A stretch of DNA of 64,000 nucleotides, taken from positions 31,384,267-31,448,266 of the forward strand of contig OY540809.1 in NCBI GenBank assembly GCA_961205875.1, read 5' to 3'. Made by a program: the position numbers and the translations under genes. Origin of the DNA: Sialis fuliginosa (Eukaryota > Arthropoda > Insecta > Megaloptera > Sialidae). Of the stretch, positions 45,422 to 56,059 are shown piece after piece; within the stretch, counting starts at the first letter, position 1, and each line of letters starts with the position of its first letter. The notes under the pieces were generated by a model. It was not told where the DNA came from. It saw only the letters and a program-made list of their open reading frames with translations, and searched no databases.

Positions 45422-46845
45422 TATATATACAACATATAACATATTTATCCTGACTGACTAATTCATCATCGCCCAGCCGAAAGCCCCGGTCCTAGAAACG
45501 TGAAATTTTAAGGGTGTCTTCCTTTTACGACGTAACCACCCACTAAGAAAGGATTTTTTGATAATCAACCCCTAAGGGGGTAAAAGAGGGTGTAAAAGTT
45601 TGTACGGAAAAAATATTTTTTTGTCGGATTTACTTGAAACATAAAATAAATGCTCTTCAATATAAACAATGAAACACGTATTTCAGCATTGTCCGAAATT
45701 AAACCTTTAAGGCGGTGCAAGGAAGTGGATAAGTTTGTATAGGAAAAATATTTTTTGATCGGATATACTTGAAACTTAAAATAAATACTCTTCAATATAA
45801 ACAATGAAACACGTATTTCAGTATTTCCCAAAATTTAACCCTTAAGGGGATGCAAGGGGGGTGGATAAATATGTATAGGAAAAATATTTTTTGATTGGAT
45901 TTACTTGAAACTAAATACCTTACAATACAAACAATGAAACACGCATTTCAGCATTTTCCAAAATTCAACCCTTAAAAGGTTGCAAGAGGGTGGAAAAATT
46001 TGTATGAAATTTTTTTTTTTGTATTCACTCAACTGAAACATTGCACAAATAATCTACAAGACAAATAACATTTTCGAAAATTCAACCCCTAAGAGATGGG
46101 TGTGGGGGAGGTGTTAACTTTTTTAAATTTTGATATATTTATCTATTATCTACGCAACTGTTTATGATATTAAGGTAAATTTGGACAAGATAATATTCAA
46201 TAAAAATTAAAATTTCGACATTCAACCTCTAATAGCGTAAGAGGGGGACGAGGGTGGGTTTTTGGTATGTTTATCTGCATAGCTGCTTAAGTTATAAAGG
46301 TGAATTCGAGTCTTCAATAAAAATAAACATTTCGGCATTCAACCTCTAATGGCGTGGATCGATGTGGGGTTGTGTTTCTGTAATTTTTAACTAAGTTCCG
46401 AGATATTTACGATTTTGTGTAGGTAATGAGTAATGAATAAAAATAAATAATTATTTAATATTTCATTCCCTGTCACGTATGGAGGGTTGTAATTAGTTTC
46501 ATTCAATCCGGCGGGAAAAATACTTCAGGGGAGGGGTTTTTAGGGGGGAAAACAACCCCCTATCTCCCATAGGAGCCGAGATATTTACGATTTTGTATAA
46601 TGAATAAAAGTTAAACAAAATAAAATATATATATTTCGCCCCCTGTCATTTATGGAGGTTATCAGTTTTGTTCGATCCGGCGGGAAAAATATTACGGGGA
46701 GGGGGTTTTAGGGGGAAAATAGCTGAGATATTTACGATTTTGTATGGTTAATAAAAAACAAATTAAATATTTTACCCCATGTCACGTATGCATGTTTGTA
46801 ATTAGTTTCAAAATCCACGCGAGCGAAGTCGCGAGTATCAGCTAG
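45422..46845 (+). mobile_element. Helitron-like family X, copy 3 (complete 3' end)
   Basis: Head TCCTGACTGACTAATTCATC at 45448 preceded by a TATATACAACATATAAC version of the start; four units of about 120 bp; then two variants of ATCCGGCGGGAAAAATA..GGGG; ends CACGCGAGCGAAGTCGCGAG, TATCAGCTAG|T. It lies immediately against the right end of the 44486-45418 foldback. Confidence 0.78.
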
Positions 46846-47138
46846 TTATGTATAAAAAAACGTCATATCTAAGCCACAGTATTTTATTTCTATTATTTTA
46901 TACATAAATACAATATAAGTATATGGTGTGAATCTTAGCTTCTGGTATAAGCTGCGTCCATTTGGTCGTTATATCGGTCAACGTTTTGTTGGACAAGACA
47001 GTGGACATCTTCAGTACTCTTTTTTAAGAACCCTGAAGATAAATCAACCAAATCAACCTAGCTTATACTTATACCCAGAACTCAAGAGTCATATCAAGAT
47101 TACCATAGAGGCTTTAAAGCTTTTATATATATAACATT
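46846..47138. other. Unassigned; shares a phrase with 31150-31210
   Basis: TCAAGAGTCATATCAAGATT..ACCAT at about 47085 resembles, inverted, the sequence near 31160-31190 (GGTGATCTTGATATGGATCT). Possibly parts of one dispersed element. No gene recognised. Confidence 0.35.
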
Positions 47139-48074
47139 ATGTCGGTCATTCCATAAATAACTGCACACTTTTTTTGTTGTTACCGATTTTTTTAATTTTT
47201 ACAAATGTTTTATCGACTTTTGAAAATTTGACTTTTTTTAAAAACGAAATATCTCAAAAACTATCAAAAATAGCGTAAAACTACAAGGGATCAATTTTAT
47301 AGGAAAATGTATATAATTTATTTAAAAAAATATTTTGCTGCACAAAACTTTTGTTTAAATATATTTTTTTTATTTATAAAATTTAACTGAAAATTTGGGG
47401 CACATGTAAATTCTGAATTATAAAAATAAAAATATATGTTGTAGCTTAATCATTCCTGAGTATGTAGTACTTTAAAAATGTATGAACATATGAAAACTTT
47501 ATGAAATATTAATTTTTTTAGGTAACGACGCGCGAATCTTAGCGCGCTTGCTTGGATGTATCACTGTGCGACTGTGTCTGAGCGTTCAACATTTACTGCA
47601 GTGATACGTCCAAGCAAGCGCGCTAAGACTCGCGCGTCGTTACTTAAAAAAATAATATTTCATAAAGTTTTTATATGTTCATAAATTTTCAAAGTACTAC
47701 ATACTCAGGAATGATTAAGCTACAACATAATAATATATTTTTATTTTTAAAATTCAGAGTTGACATGTGTCCCAAATTTTCAGTTCAATTTTATAAATAA
47801 AAAAAATATATTTAAACAAAAGTTTTGTGCAGCAAAATATTTTTTTAAATAAATTATAAACATTTTCCTACAAAATTGATCCCTTGTATTTTTACGCTAT
47901 CTTTGATAGATTTTGAGATATTTCGTTTTTTAAAAAAAAGTCAAATTTTCAAAAGTCGATATTTTTGGGGGAAATTTTTTTTTCGATTTTTAAGTACCGT
48001 TAAAAATCTTCTTTTAACTAGTACTAAAACATTTGTAAAAATTAAAAAAATCGGTAACAACAACAAAAAAAGTG
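47139..48074. mobile_element. 0.94 kb foldback, right tip lost
   Basis: GGTCATTCCATAAATAACTG, CACACTTTTTTTGTTGTTAC at the left; AAAAAAATCGGTAACAACAA, CAAAAAAAGTGTG at the right. Arms pair base for base down to a GC-rich apex (47522-47643). The last 20-25 bp of the right arm, expected to be CAGTTATTTATGGAATGACC, are missing where element Y1 begins. The terminus resembles that of 55507-59185. Confidence 0.85.
47522..47643. repeat. GC-rich apex hairpin
   Basis: GTAACGACGCGCGAATCTTA, GCGCGCTTGCTTGGATGTAT against ATACGTCCAAGCAAGCGCGC, TAAGACTCGCGCGTCGTTAC. Arms of about 45 bp with three mismatches and a loop of about 30 bp. Confidence 0.92.
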
Positions 48075-48078
48075 TGTA

Positions 48079-49383
48079 CCCGGGAAAAAATTTCAGATCT
48101 AAAGTGATCAAATCAGATCTGCATTTTTACAGATCTGTTTTGATCTTCATTTTGGAACATATCAACACAGATCTGTGTTGATCTGCGTTGATATGTTCCA
48201 AAATGAAGAACAACACAGATCTGCGTAGATCGGGGATTTGATTCTATTTTTGTACACACACACACACAGCTTGACTTCCCGCAGTAACTGGGTTCGAAGA
48301 GCAATCCTGGAGAAGAGAACCACCATATATGTATTGTATTACCTTATTACTAACTGATTCGACTTGGCTTATATATACGAATGAAAGTGAAAATACTGTG
48401 TTGACGAGAGCTATGTTGCGATATTCACATAATATAGATACATAATAATATATGTACTTATTCATAAATAAACTTTTGTCTACCTTAAATAACAAATACA
48501 CATTTACTATATAGAAACCTTGTTTATAATTTATTCAATTAAAAAAAAATTGTACAGAAACGTATTGAATGATATTTGAGGCCCGTGTATTAAATTAATA
48601 AATAAATTCACAACTCACCCTCTGTCACAGATGAAGGGTTGTAATTGGTCTCATTCGATCCAGCGGGAAAAATACTTCGGGATACTAGGGGTGTGGGGGG
48701 CAAAACAACCCTCTTTCTAGCACAGGAGTCGAGATATTTACGATTTTCTATAATGAATACCATAAGTAGCGAAACAGAGAAAAATTCAATATTTACTGTT
48801 AATACAGCATAGAAACATAAGATATTATTATTAAATTTAATAAAATGAAAAAAAAGTCCAGACACACATTAAGTGATATTTAAGGCCCGTATTGTTAAAA
48901 TAACAAATACACATATTTTTTTTAAATTGATTAAAATACAAACAATACGTTTCAATCTCACGATCTACGACGATCTGCAAAGATGTACAACGATCTACAA
49001 AGATCAACAACGATCTGTAAAGATTTACAACGATCTGCAAAGATCTACAACGATCTATAAAGATCACGATCTGCAAAGATTTGCAACGATCTACAATGAT
49101 CAATAGCGATCTACAAAGATCTGCAACGACCTACAACTATCTGCAAAGATCTACAACGATCTATTAAGATCACGATCTGCAAAGATCTATAACGATCTGC
49201 AAATATCTACAACTATCTGCAAAGACCTACAACGATCTGCAAAGATCACGATCTACAAAGATCTACAGAGACCTACAACTATCTGCAAAGACCTACAACG
49301 ATCTACAAAGATCTAAAAAGATCTGATTTGTTCCAAAATGAAGATCAACCGAAATCACTTCAGATCTGAAATTTTTTCCCGGG
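48079..49383. mobile_element. Element Y, copy 1: CCCGGG-ended, GATC arrays
   Basis: Left end CCCGGGAAAAAATTTCAGAT and its inverse at the right (ATCTGAAATTTTTTCCCGGG). Left subterminal array of GATCAACACA/GATCTGCGTT units (48110-48235), right array of GATCTACAAC/GATCTGCAAA units (48958-49325), both with a 10-bp step. The middle contains about 150 bp resembling the 3' part of family X (AATCCGGCGGGAAAAATACT-type, here GATCCAGCGGGAAAAATACT). The open frames over the arrays simply translate the 10-bp unit. Target duplication not evident; superfamily unknown. Confidence 0.78.
48958..49325 (+). repeat. 10-bp GATC minisatellite of Y1
   Basis: About 35 imperfect units of NGATCTRCAA. GATC occurs about every 10 bp, close to one helical turn. 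Confidence 0.92.
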
Positions 49384-49412
49384 ATGGTATAACTTTTACC
49401 GCTTGGTGACTT

Positions 49413-50529
49413 CCCGGGAAAAAATTTCAGATCTAAAGTGATCAAATCAGATCTGCATTTTTACAGATCTGTTTTGATCTCCATTTTGGAACATATCAAC
49501 GCAGATCAACACAGATCTGTGTTGATCTGCGTAGATCAACACAGATCAAAACAGATCAACACAGATCTGCGTAGATCAACACAGATCAAAACAGATCAAC
49601 ACAGATCTGCGTAGATCGGGGAGATTTGATTATGTTTTTGTACACACACACAGCTTGACTTCCCGCAGTAACTGGGTTCGAAGAGCAATCCTGGAGAAGA
49701 GAACCACCATAAATATGTATTGTAATCAATTTAAAAAAAATTGTACAGAAACGTATTGAGTGATATTTGAGGCCCGTGTATTAAATTAATAAATAAATTC
49801 ACAACTCACCCTCTGTCACAGATGAAGGGTTGTAATTGGTCTCATTCGATCCAGCGGGAAAAATACTTCGGGATACTAGGGGTGTGGGGGGCAAAACAAC
49901 CCTCTTTCTAGCACAGGAGTCGAGATATTTACGATTTTCTATAATGAATACCATAAGTAGCGAAACAGAGAAAAATTCAATATTTACTGTTAATACAGCA
50001 TAGAAACATAAGATATTATTATTAAATTTAATAAAATGAAAAAAAAGTCCAGACACACATTAAGTGATATTTAAGGCCCGTATTGTTAAAATAACAAATA
50101 CACATATTTTTTTTAAATTGATTAAAATACAAACAATACGTTTCAATCTCACGATCTACGATGATCTGCAAAGATCAACAACGATCTGTAAAGATTTACA
50201 ACGATCTGCAAAGATCTACAACGATCTACAAAGATCAATAGCGATCTACAAAGATCTGCAACGACCTACAACTATCTGCAAATATCTACAACGATCTATT
50301 AAGATCACGATCTGCAATGATCTATAATGATCTGCAAATATCTACAACTATCTGCAAAGACCTACAACGATCTATAACGATCTGCAAAGATCACGATCTA
50401 CAAAGATCTACAGAGACCTACAACTATCTGCAAAGACCTACAACGATCTACAAAGATCTAAAAAGATCTGATTTGTTCCAAAATGAAGATCAACCGAGAT
50501 CACTTCAGATCTGAAATTTTTTTCCCGGG
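49413..50529. mobile_element. Element Y, copy 2 (tandem)
   Basis: Same ends as copy 1 and same orientation, 29 bp downstream of it. The shared core (48600-48975 against 49791-50166) is identical apart from one C/T at the start of the array. Copy 2 lacks about 200 bp of the copy 1 core (around 48340-48540), has a longer left array (49490-49620) and a shorter right array (50150-50465). Confidence 0.8.
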
Positions 50530-52599
50530 TTGTTTCTGTTTAGAAAAATTTGTATGAAACAAAACTAAACTTTTTTTTCTCCGCTACTGTATCATATATC
50601 TGGCATATCGGTAATATCATTTTTATCTTTTTCAAGTAGCGATGTTGCTGCCGTAGTTATTATGGGAAGTAACAGTTTTTTATCTTTATTTAACTCACTT
50701 ACTTTTTTTATTATCGCTTTATCTTTATTCTGATACCGTTTATTCAAAAATCAATTAGGAATAATTAAAGATTGTATTATAAATATGCGTCATTATATTA
50801 TTTTACATATTTTATACAAACGTCAATGCATGTACGTACATTGTTCTAAAATAAATGTTTAAAATATATAATGAGAAAAAAATATACTTATAAAAAATTA
50901 ATTGTATTGTAAAATAAATCACAAAATTATATTACTGTTTACCATTTGTTGATAAGGATGCATTTTTGGAGATGTATTTATATGTAATTTTTCTTATTTT
51001 TAGTCATAGAATAAGAATATAAGCTTATTTCTTGTAATTTAAACGTCCGTATTAAGTAAAATTCTGTAGTATCTTGACTGTCGTATTTCTCGTAAACGGG
51101 TAATTCTATGACAAACTCACAGAGGTAATTTCAATGTATTTTGTCATATAATCTTATTTAAGTGCCAAACCTAGGAAAAACTTAACGAACAAAAAATACT
51201 AGATAAACATTAAAGAGCCCACTGGCCCCATACAGCCCTGGTATAAATCATAGCTCATTGGTTGACATTGTAAATCGATAATATGTATTGATGTTACGGA
51301 TAATAGACGAAACACGGTATTATGCATTCTAGCCGCAAATATACAAAATAAATTTTATAACTATACGAATAGTATTATTTACCATAACTTTATTTTTAAC
51401 ATATGCTATGATCTTTCAGTAAGATTGAGATAGTAAACAAATCGTGACCGGAAAATAAGTTATGATAAATAATATTTCTGAAAGTAATAAAATGAAAATT
51501 ATCAGTATAAGACTGCCTCAAAGACTTTTCAAGTTGCAGTCAATTGGCAATAATGCTGCGTGAATACAAAAAAATGTTTCAAACAAAAGTTATGTATTTT
51601 TTGACGCAAAATCCGAATCTGCAAATAAAAAATGGAGGTTTCCATTTAAGATATCAAAGTTGTCCCCACCTCCTGTGGGTAGTTTGGTGTAGTTGAATAA
51701 ATTTTTCAAAAATATTGAACACGTATTTTTTTGTTTTTCTATGCTGTATATGTACCATTCGAAATATTCGACCGTCCCGGAACATTTTTGATACCCTGTA
51801 TATCCGCTTTATATTAATAATATACAAGTTAACTGCCATTGTTTAGGTTGGTTAGTTTCCGATGGGCAGTATCAAGCGGATTATCATAACCAAAAAAACT
51901 CAATTTCGCAAAAAATGGCGCTTACGATACTTTGCCTTGTAGGGGACGATATGTGAATATTATGAAAATCCGTAAAAGTAGCGTTTTTCTCTGATAGAGT
52001 TGACTAAGAATGATCCTATATGAGTATTTTAAAGAAGTCAGAGCAATTACTAAAATAAAAATAAAAATGAAGATTCAAACAAGTTAAATATAATCATATT
52101 GTAGATTGTAGACAATTAAAACATGAATTTAAAAACGCTTCTCTTCCCTAAAAAAAACAAACGCTCACAGTAAATATAACGAAAAAACGCAAAAACAATT
52201 TGTTCCAGCAATTGATTTACGTGATTTTATGAATAAATTTGCAATGCTAATATCGCCAATGTATTGGCTTGTACGACAAGTATGAAAACAAAATCGTCGC
52301 ATATAAAGAGCCTCTCCAGGTTGTTTCGGTAATATTTAAAGTGTGGACACCAGCAGTTTTCAATCTTTTTTCAACTGATTTACATAATTTATACAATTAT
52401 ATAATCAGCATTAAAATTGTTAGTAAAATACATACCTATAATTATTTTAACATTAAATTGTAAAATTTGTATGAAAAATAATATACTATTTCATTCAGAG
52501 ACAGATCATGCAGAGACAAGCCGATAAAAATAATATCTTACTTATTGCGGGTTGGATATCACTGCGCACTGTATAAGTAAATAACGAATAAAATAAAAT
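50530..52599. other. No gene seen
   Basis: 2 kb of AT-rich sequence. Phrases ACCCTGTATATCCGC (about 51790) and GAAAAAACGCAAAAAC resemble element debris. Open frames at 51654-51839 and 52269-52463 are not recognised. Confidence 0.3.
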
Positions 52600-52970
52600 A
52601 AATAAAAAATATTTTTTTAAAACATGCTTTTATTAAAAATGCACTGAAAATTAAAAAAAATAATTTTCAGGTTTGATTAGACCAATAAAAGTGCGGGGCG
52701 CTCATGAAGGTAAATATATAGCTTTTAATGAATTTTAAAAATGCACAAATTTTCTACTTATGTATCATTCATCAATTCATTCTTCATTTCTTATTTTACA
52801 CAAGATATTTTTCCATACATTTGCCTTTATAAGCCCCGCGTTTTTATTGGTCCTATGTTAGTCATACAAACTTGAAAATTTTGTTATAGCAGAAAATTAT
52901 TTTTTTTACTTTTCAGTGCATTTTTAGTAAAAGCTTGTTTTAAAAATATATTTTATTAATTTTTATTTTC
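52600..52970. mobile_element. 0.36 kb foldback MITE
   Basis: AAAACATGCTTTTATTAAAA, ATGCACTGAAAATTAAAAAA, GACCAATAAAAGTGCGGGGC pair with GCCCCGCGTTTTTATTGGTC, TTTTACTTTTCAGTGCATTT, AGTAAAAGCTTGTTTTAAAA. Apex near 52780. Boundaries lie in A/T runs. Confidence 0.82.
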
Positions 52971-52987
52971 AATTTTTTTGTTTCTGA

Positions 52988-53010
52988 ATGACTAACTAAC
53001 TAACTAACTA
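52988..53010. repeat. (ACTA)n microsatellite
   Basis: Five to six ACTA units, followed by CTAGCATACTAACAGG. Confidence 0.9.
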
Positions 53011-53028
53011 GCATACTAACAGGTAAAG

Positions 53029-53345
53029 CTCGTCAAACTCTTTTATTTGATATCCATATCAAGGGGATTGTGAACAAAAAAGTAATCTGCCATTTTGAGG
53101 CGTCCACCACATTGGATTTAGAATGATGTTACGTAGCTTATTATTCTACTCGTCAAACCCTTTTGATACCCATGTCAAGGTGATTGTGAAGAAGAAGAAG
53201 AAGAACTATATTGCATTGTCACCGGACTTATATCATAAATGTGTACAAAATTTCAAAGCTCTAGCTTAATTAGAACTAGTCGAAATTTCGATTGCCATAT
53301 TTGACCTTAACATACTAACAAGTGATGTTAAATTAAAGCTTGTAA
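53029..53345 (+). repeat. Dispersed repeat with internal duplication
   Basis: CGTCAAACTCTTTTATTTGA, TATCCATATCAAGGGGATTG at 53029 is repeated as CGTCAAACCCTTTTGATACC, CATGTCAAGGTGATTG at about 53150. A (GAA)n tract lies at 53190-53206. CAAAATTTCAAAGCTCTAGC follows. This resembles text of insect retroposon 3' regions, but I cannot assign a family. Confidence 0.45.
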
Positions 53346-53792
53346 TAAAAACAATCTAATTCGTGATTTCAAGGTATTATTTATTTTGATGATCCCTGAA
53401 TCGATGTATTATTTTTTTGAAGTAAAATTTTTTTTTTCTGATATTTTTTTTTAATTCAGAATATGAACTAATGAAAAAGTACTCCTATTTTAAGAAGCGC
53501 TGCAATATCTATATACTGTTTTGTAGAGACTCTACATTGAGCAAACAAAATTATTTCTACCTGTATACGTCAGTAGACAATTAAAGAGTAATTCGTTTGT
53601 TTTGTGGTTTGATAAATGAACTGATGTATAAATGTTTACGATTTATGCAATGTTATTCTATTGGTATGAGCACTGGAAATTCGCTTGCAGTACGTACATT
53701 CATTTACACACTTTTAAACTATAGTGTTTTTCTATGTTTTGTAAATGAATAAAATATGGTGGTTGAACGAACTATCTAGTAGATGGTACTTT
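53346..53792. other. No gene seen
   Basis: AT-rich spacer up to the hAT target duplication. Confidence 0.3.
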
Positions 53793-53959
53793 ATAAAAAT
53801 TAGGTGTAGCGGAACTGAAATTTACAATTCTGACTGAAACCGGAATTACCAGAATTCACAAAATAAATCGACCGGAACCGGATTTTTTTTTAAATTCTAC
53901 TTTTATTAATAATAATAATTCAATAATTAAAATAATACATGTATGCTTTATACATATCA

Positions 53960-55242
53960 TAGATTACACAAGTCTACAAAAAAAAAGTTGATGAATATTT
54001 GACGAGACCATTGTATTCTTATGTATTTTGACGTCCTGAATCCGAATCTGAGGTCCGTTGACCTAGATTAGCTCAGTGTCAGTCATTTTAAGGTCAAATT
54101 TTAAAAAATTGCTAAATGATTCTGGTAAATGGTGATATTTGGTTTTTCTGGTCGCTGATTCCGAATTTGACATCAGTTGACCTCTACGAGGTCAGGGTCA
54201 AGGTCATTTCAAGGTCAAAGTGGGAAAACTCGCTCGAAAATTCTGACAAAATAGTACATATAGATTTTTGGGGTCGCTGAATTAAAATTTGAGGTCCGTA
54301 GACCCCTACAATGTCAGTTTCAAGGTCATTTTAAGATCCAAATTTTATTTTTTTAAATCGCTAAATGAACCTGATAAAAGGTGATATATAGGTTTTTCTG
54401 GTCGCTGATTCTGGATTTGATGTACGTTGACCTAGACGAGGTCAGATTCAAGGTCATTTCAAGGAAAAGTGGAAAAAATCGCTCGAAACAGTACATATAG
54501 GTTTGAACCTGACCTTGTCGAGGTCAACGGACGTCAAAATCAGAATCAGCGACCAGAGAATCCTATATATCACCTTTTACCAGATTCATTTAGCGATTTT
54601 TAAAAATTTGACCTTGAAATAACCTTGAAACTGACATTGTAGGGGTCTACGGATTTCAAATTTTAATACAGCGACCCCAAAAACCTACATGTACTTTTTG
54701 TCAGAATTTTCGAGCGATATTTCCCACTTTGACCTTCAAATGACCTTGAACCTGACCTCATAGAGGTCAACGGACGTCAAATTCGGAATCAGCGACCAGA
54801 AAACCCTATATATCACCTTTTACCAGAATCATTTAGCGATTTTTAAAAATAAAAATTTGACCTTGTAATAACCATGAAACTGACATTGTAGGGGTCTACG
54901 GATCTTAAATTTTAATTCAGCGACACCAAAAATCTATATGTACTGTTTTTTCAAAATTTTCGAGCGATTTTTACTACTTTGACCCTGAAATGACCTTGAA
55001 CCTGACCTCGTAGAGGTCAATGGATGTCAAATTTAGAATCAGCGACCAGAAAAACCTATATATCACCTTTTACCAAAATCATTTAGCTATTATTAAAAAT
55101 TTGACCTTAAAATGATCTTGAAACTGAGCTAACCAAGGTCAACGGACCTCAGATTCGGATTCAGGACGTCAAAATACATAAGAATACAATGGTTTCGTCA
55201 AATATTCATAAACTTTTTTTTTTGTAAACCTGTGTTATCTTA
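53960..55242. mobile_element. Foldback rich in TCAAGGTCA motifs
   Basis: GATTACACAAGTCTACAAAA, TTGATGAATATTTGACGAGA, GACGTCCTGAATCCGAATCT pair with AGATTCGGATTCAGGACGTC, CGTCAAATATTCATAAACTT, TTGTAAACCTGTGTTATCTT. The arms consist of two-part units of about 245 bp: AGGTCAACGGACGTCAAATT, CGGAATCAGCGACCAGAAAA, CACCTTTTACCAGAATCATT, then TAGGGGTCTACGGAT. TCAAGGTCA occurs exactly at 54198, 54209, 54320, 54448 and inverted at 54609, 54741, 54991. The apex is near 54500. Confidence 0.85.
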
Positions 55243-56059
55243 AATTAATATAACATTATTTTATAGGTATGCTGTTTCTTAAAAATTAGATTGGTAGATT
55301 TGGTGTCTAGCTTAAATTGTATTATAAAAAATAGTATTTTTTACATATCCTGTGATTTTAACAGCTTCGTATGATCGATTGTTTTAAATTGTATGTATAT
55401 CAAATTATAAATGAGATAAATCACAAACAGCAATTAGAGAAGATAGTATAAGTATAGATAAAAGAATGCCTATTATTCTTAATTAATGCACCAATTTACT
55501 ACTATAGGGTCATTCCATATAAAATCATCAAGGTGCTGAAGTTGCACCATTTTTAATTTTGATGAAAGTTTTATCAGTTGTTATTATACTTATTAGATAG
55601 CAGAAACTGTACTTAGAAAAATTTTAATGGCCATAGTTCGGGGGTGGTGACCGTTTTACTCTCTTAAGATATGAAGATTTCGTCGATTTTCAACGTTTTT
55701 TCAACTCGCTATAGCACGCGTTCTAATAAAACAATTAAAACGAGCTTAATGTCATTTGAAAGACTAAAGAATCTAGTTTCAATTGATCTAGCACAATTTA
55801 AAGTTTAAATATTTTTTTTTGTAGATAGAGGCTTTTCAAATTTATTAATAAAATTGTCATTTTTTCTATTTTTCGAAATTTATTGTGGCTCTAAGGTTAA
55901 ACTGAGAAAGCTATAATTATGTGTAAGTTATGTTCGTTTATAGTACTCAGTACCCACAAAAAATCAGCTTGATTGATGCACATCTTTTATTAAAAAAATT
56001 TAGTTAAATATCGCAAAAATCACGAAAACACCAAAATCAGCTGTTTTCGACGCAAAAAA

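Noticed and set aside
46928..47134. 68-codon frame
   Set aside because: No recognised motif; contains a phrase shared with non-coding sequence at 31160.
48608..50056. Identical 85-codon minus-strand frames in both Y copies
   Set aside because: Identity comes from the recent DNA duplication; the same text occurs in non-coding family X.
48837..50514. Repetitive frames with IYKDLQRS-type residues
   Set aside because: Direct translation of the 10-bp GATC unit (30 bp = 10 codons); both strands are open, as expected of a simple repeat.
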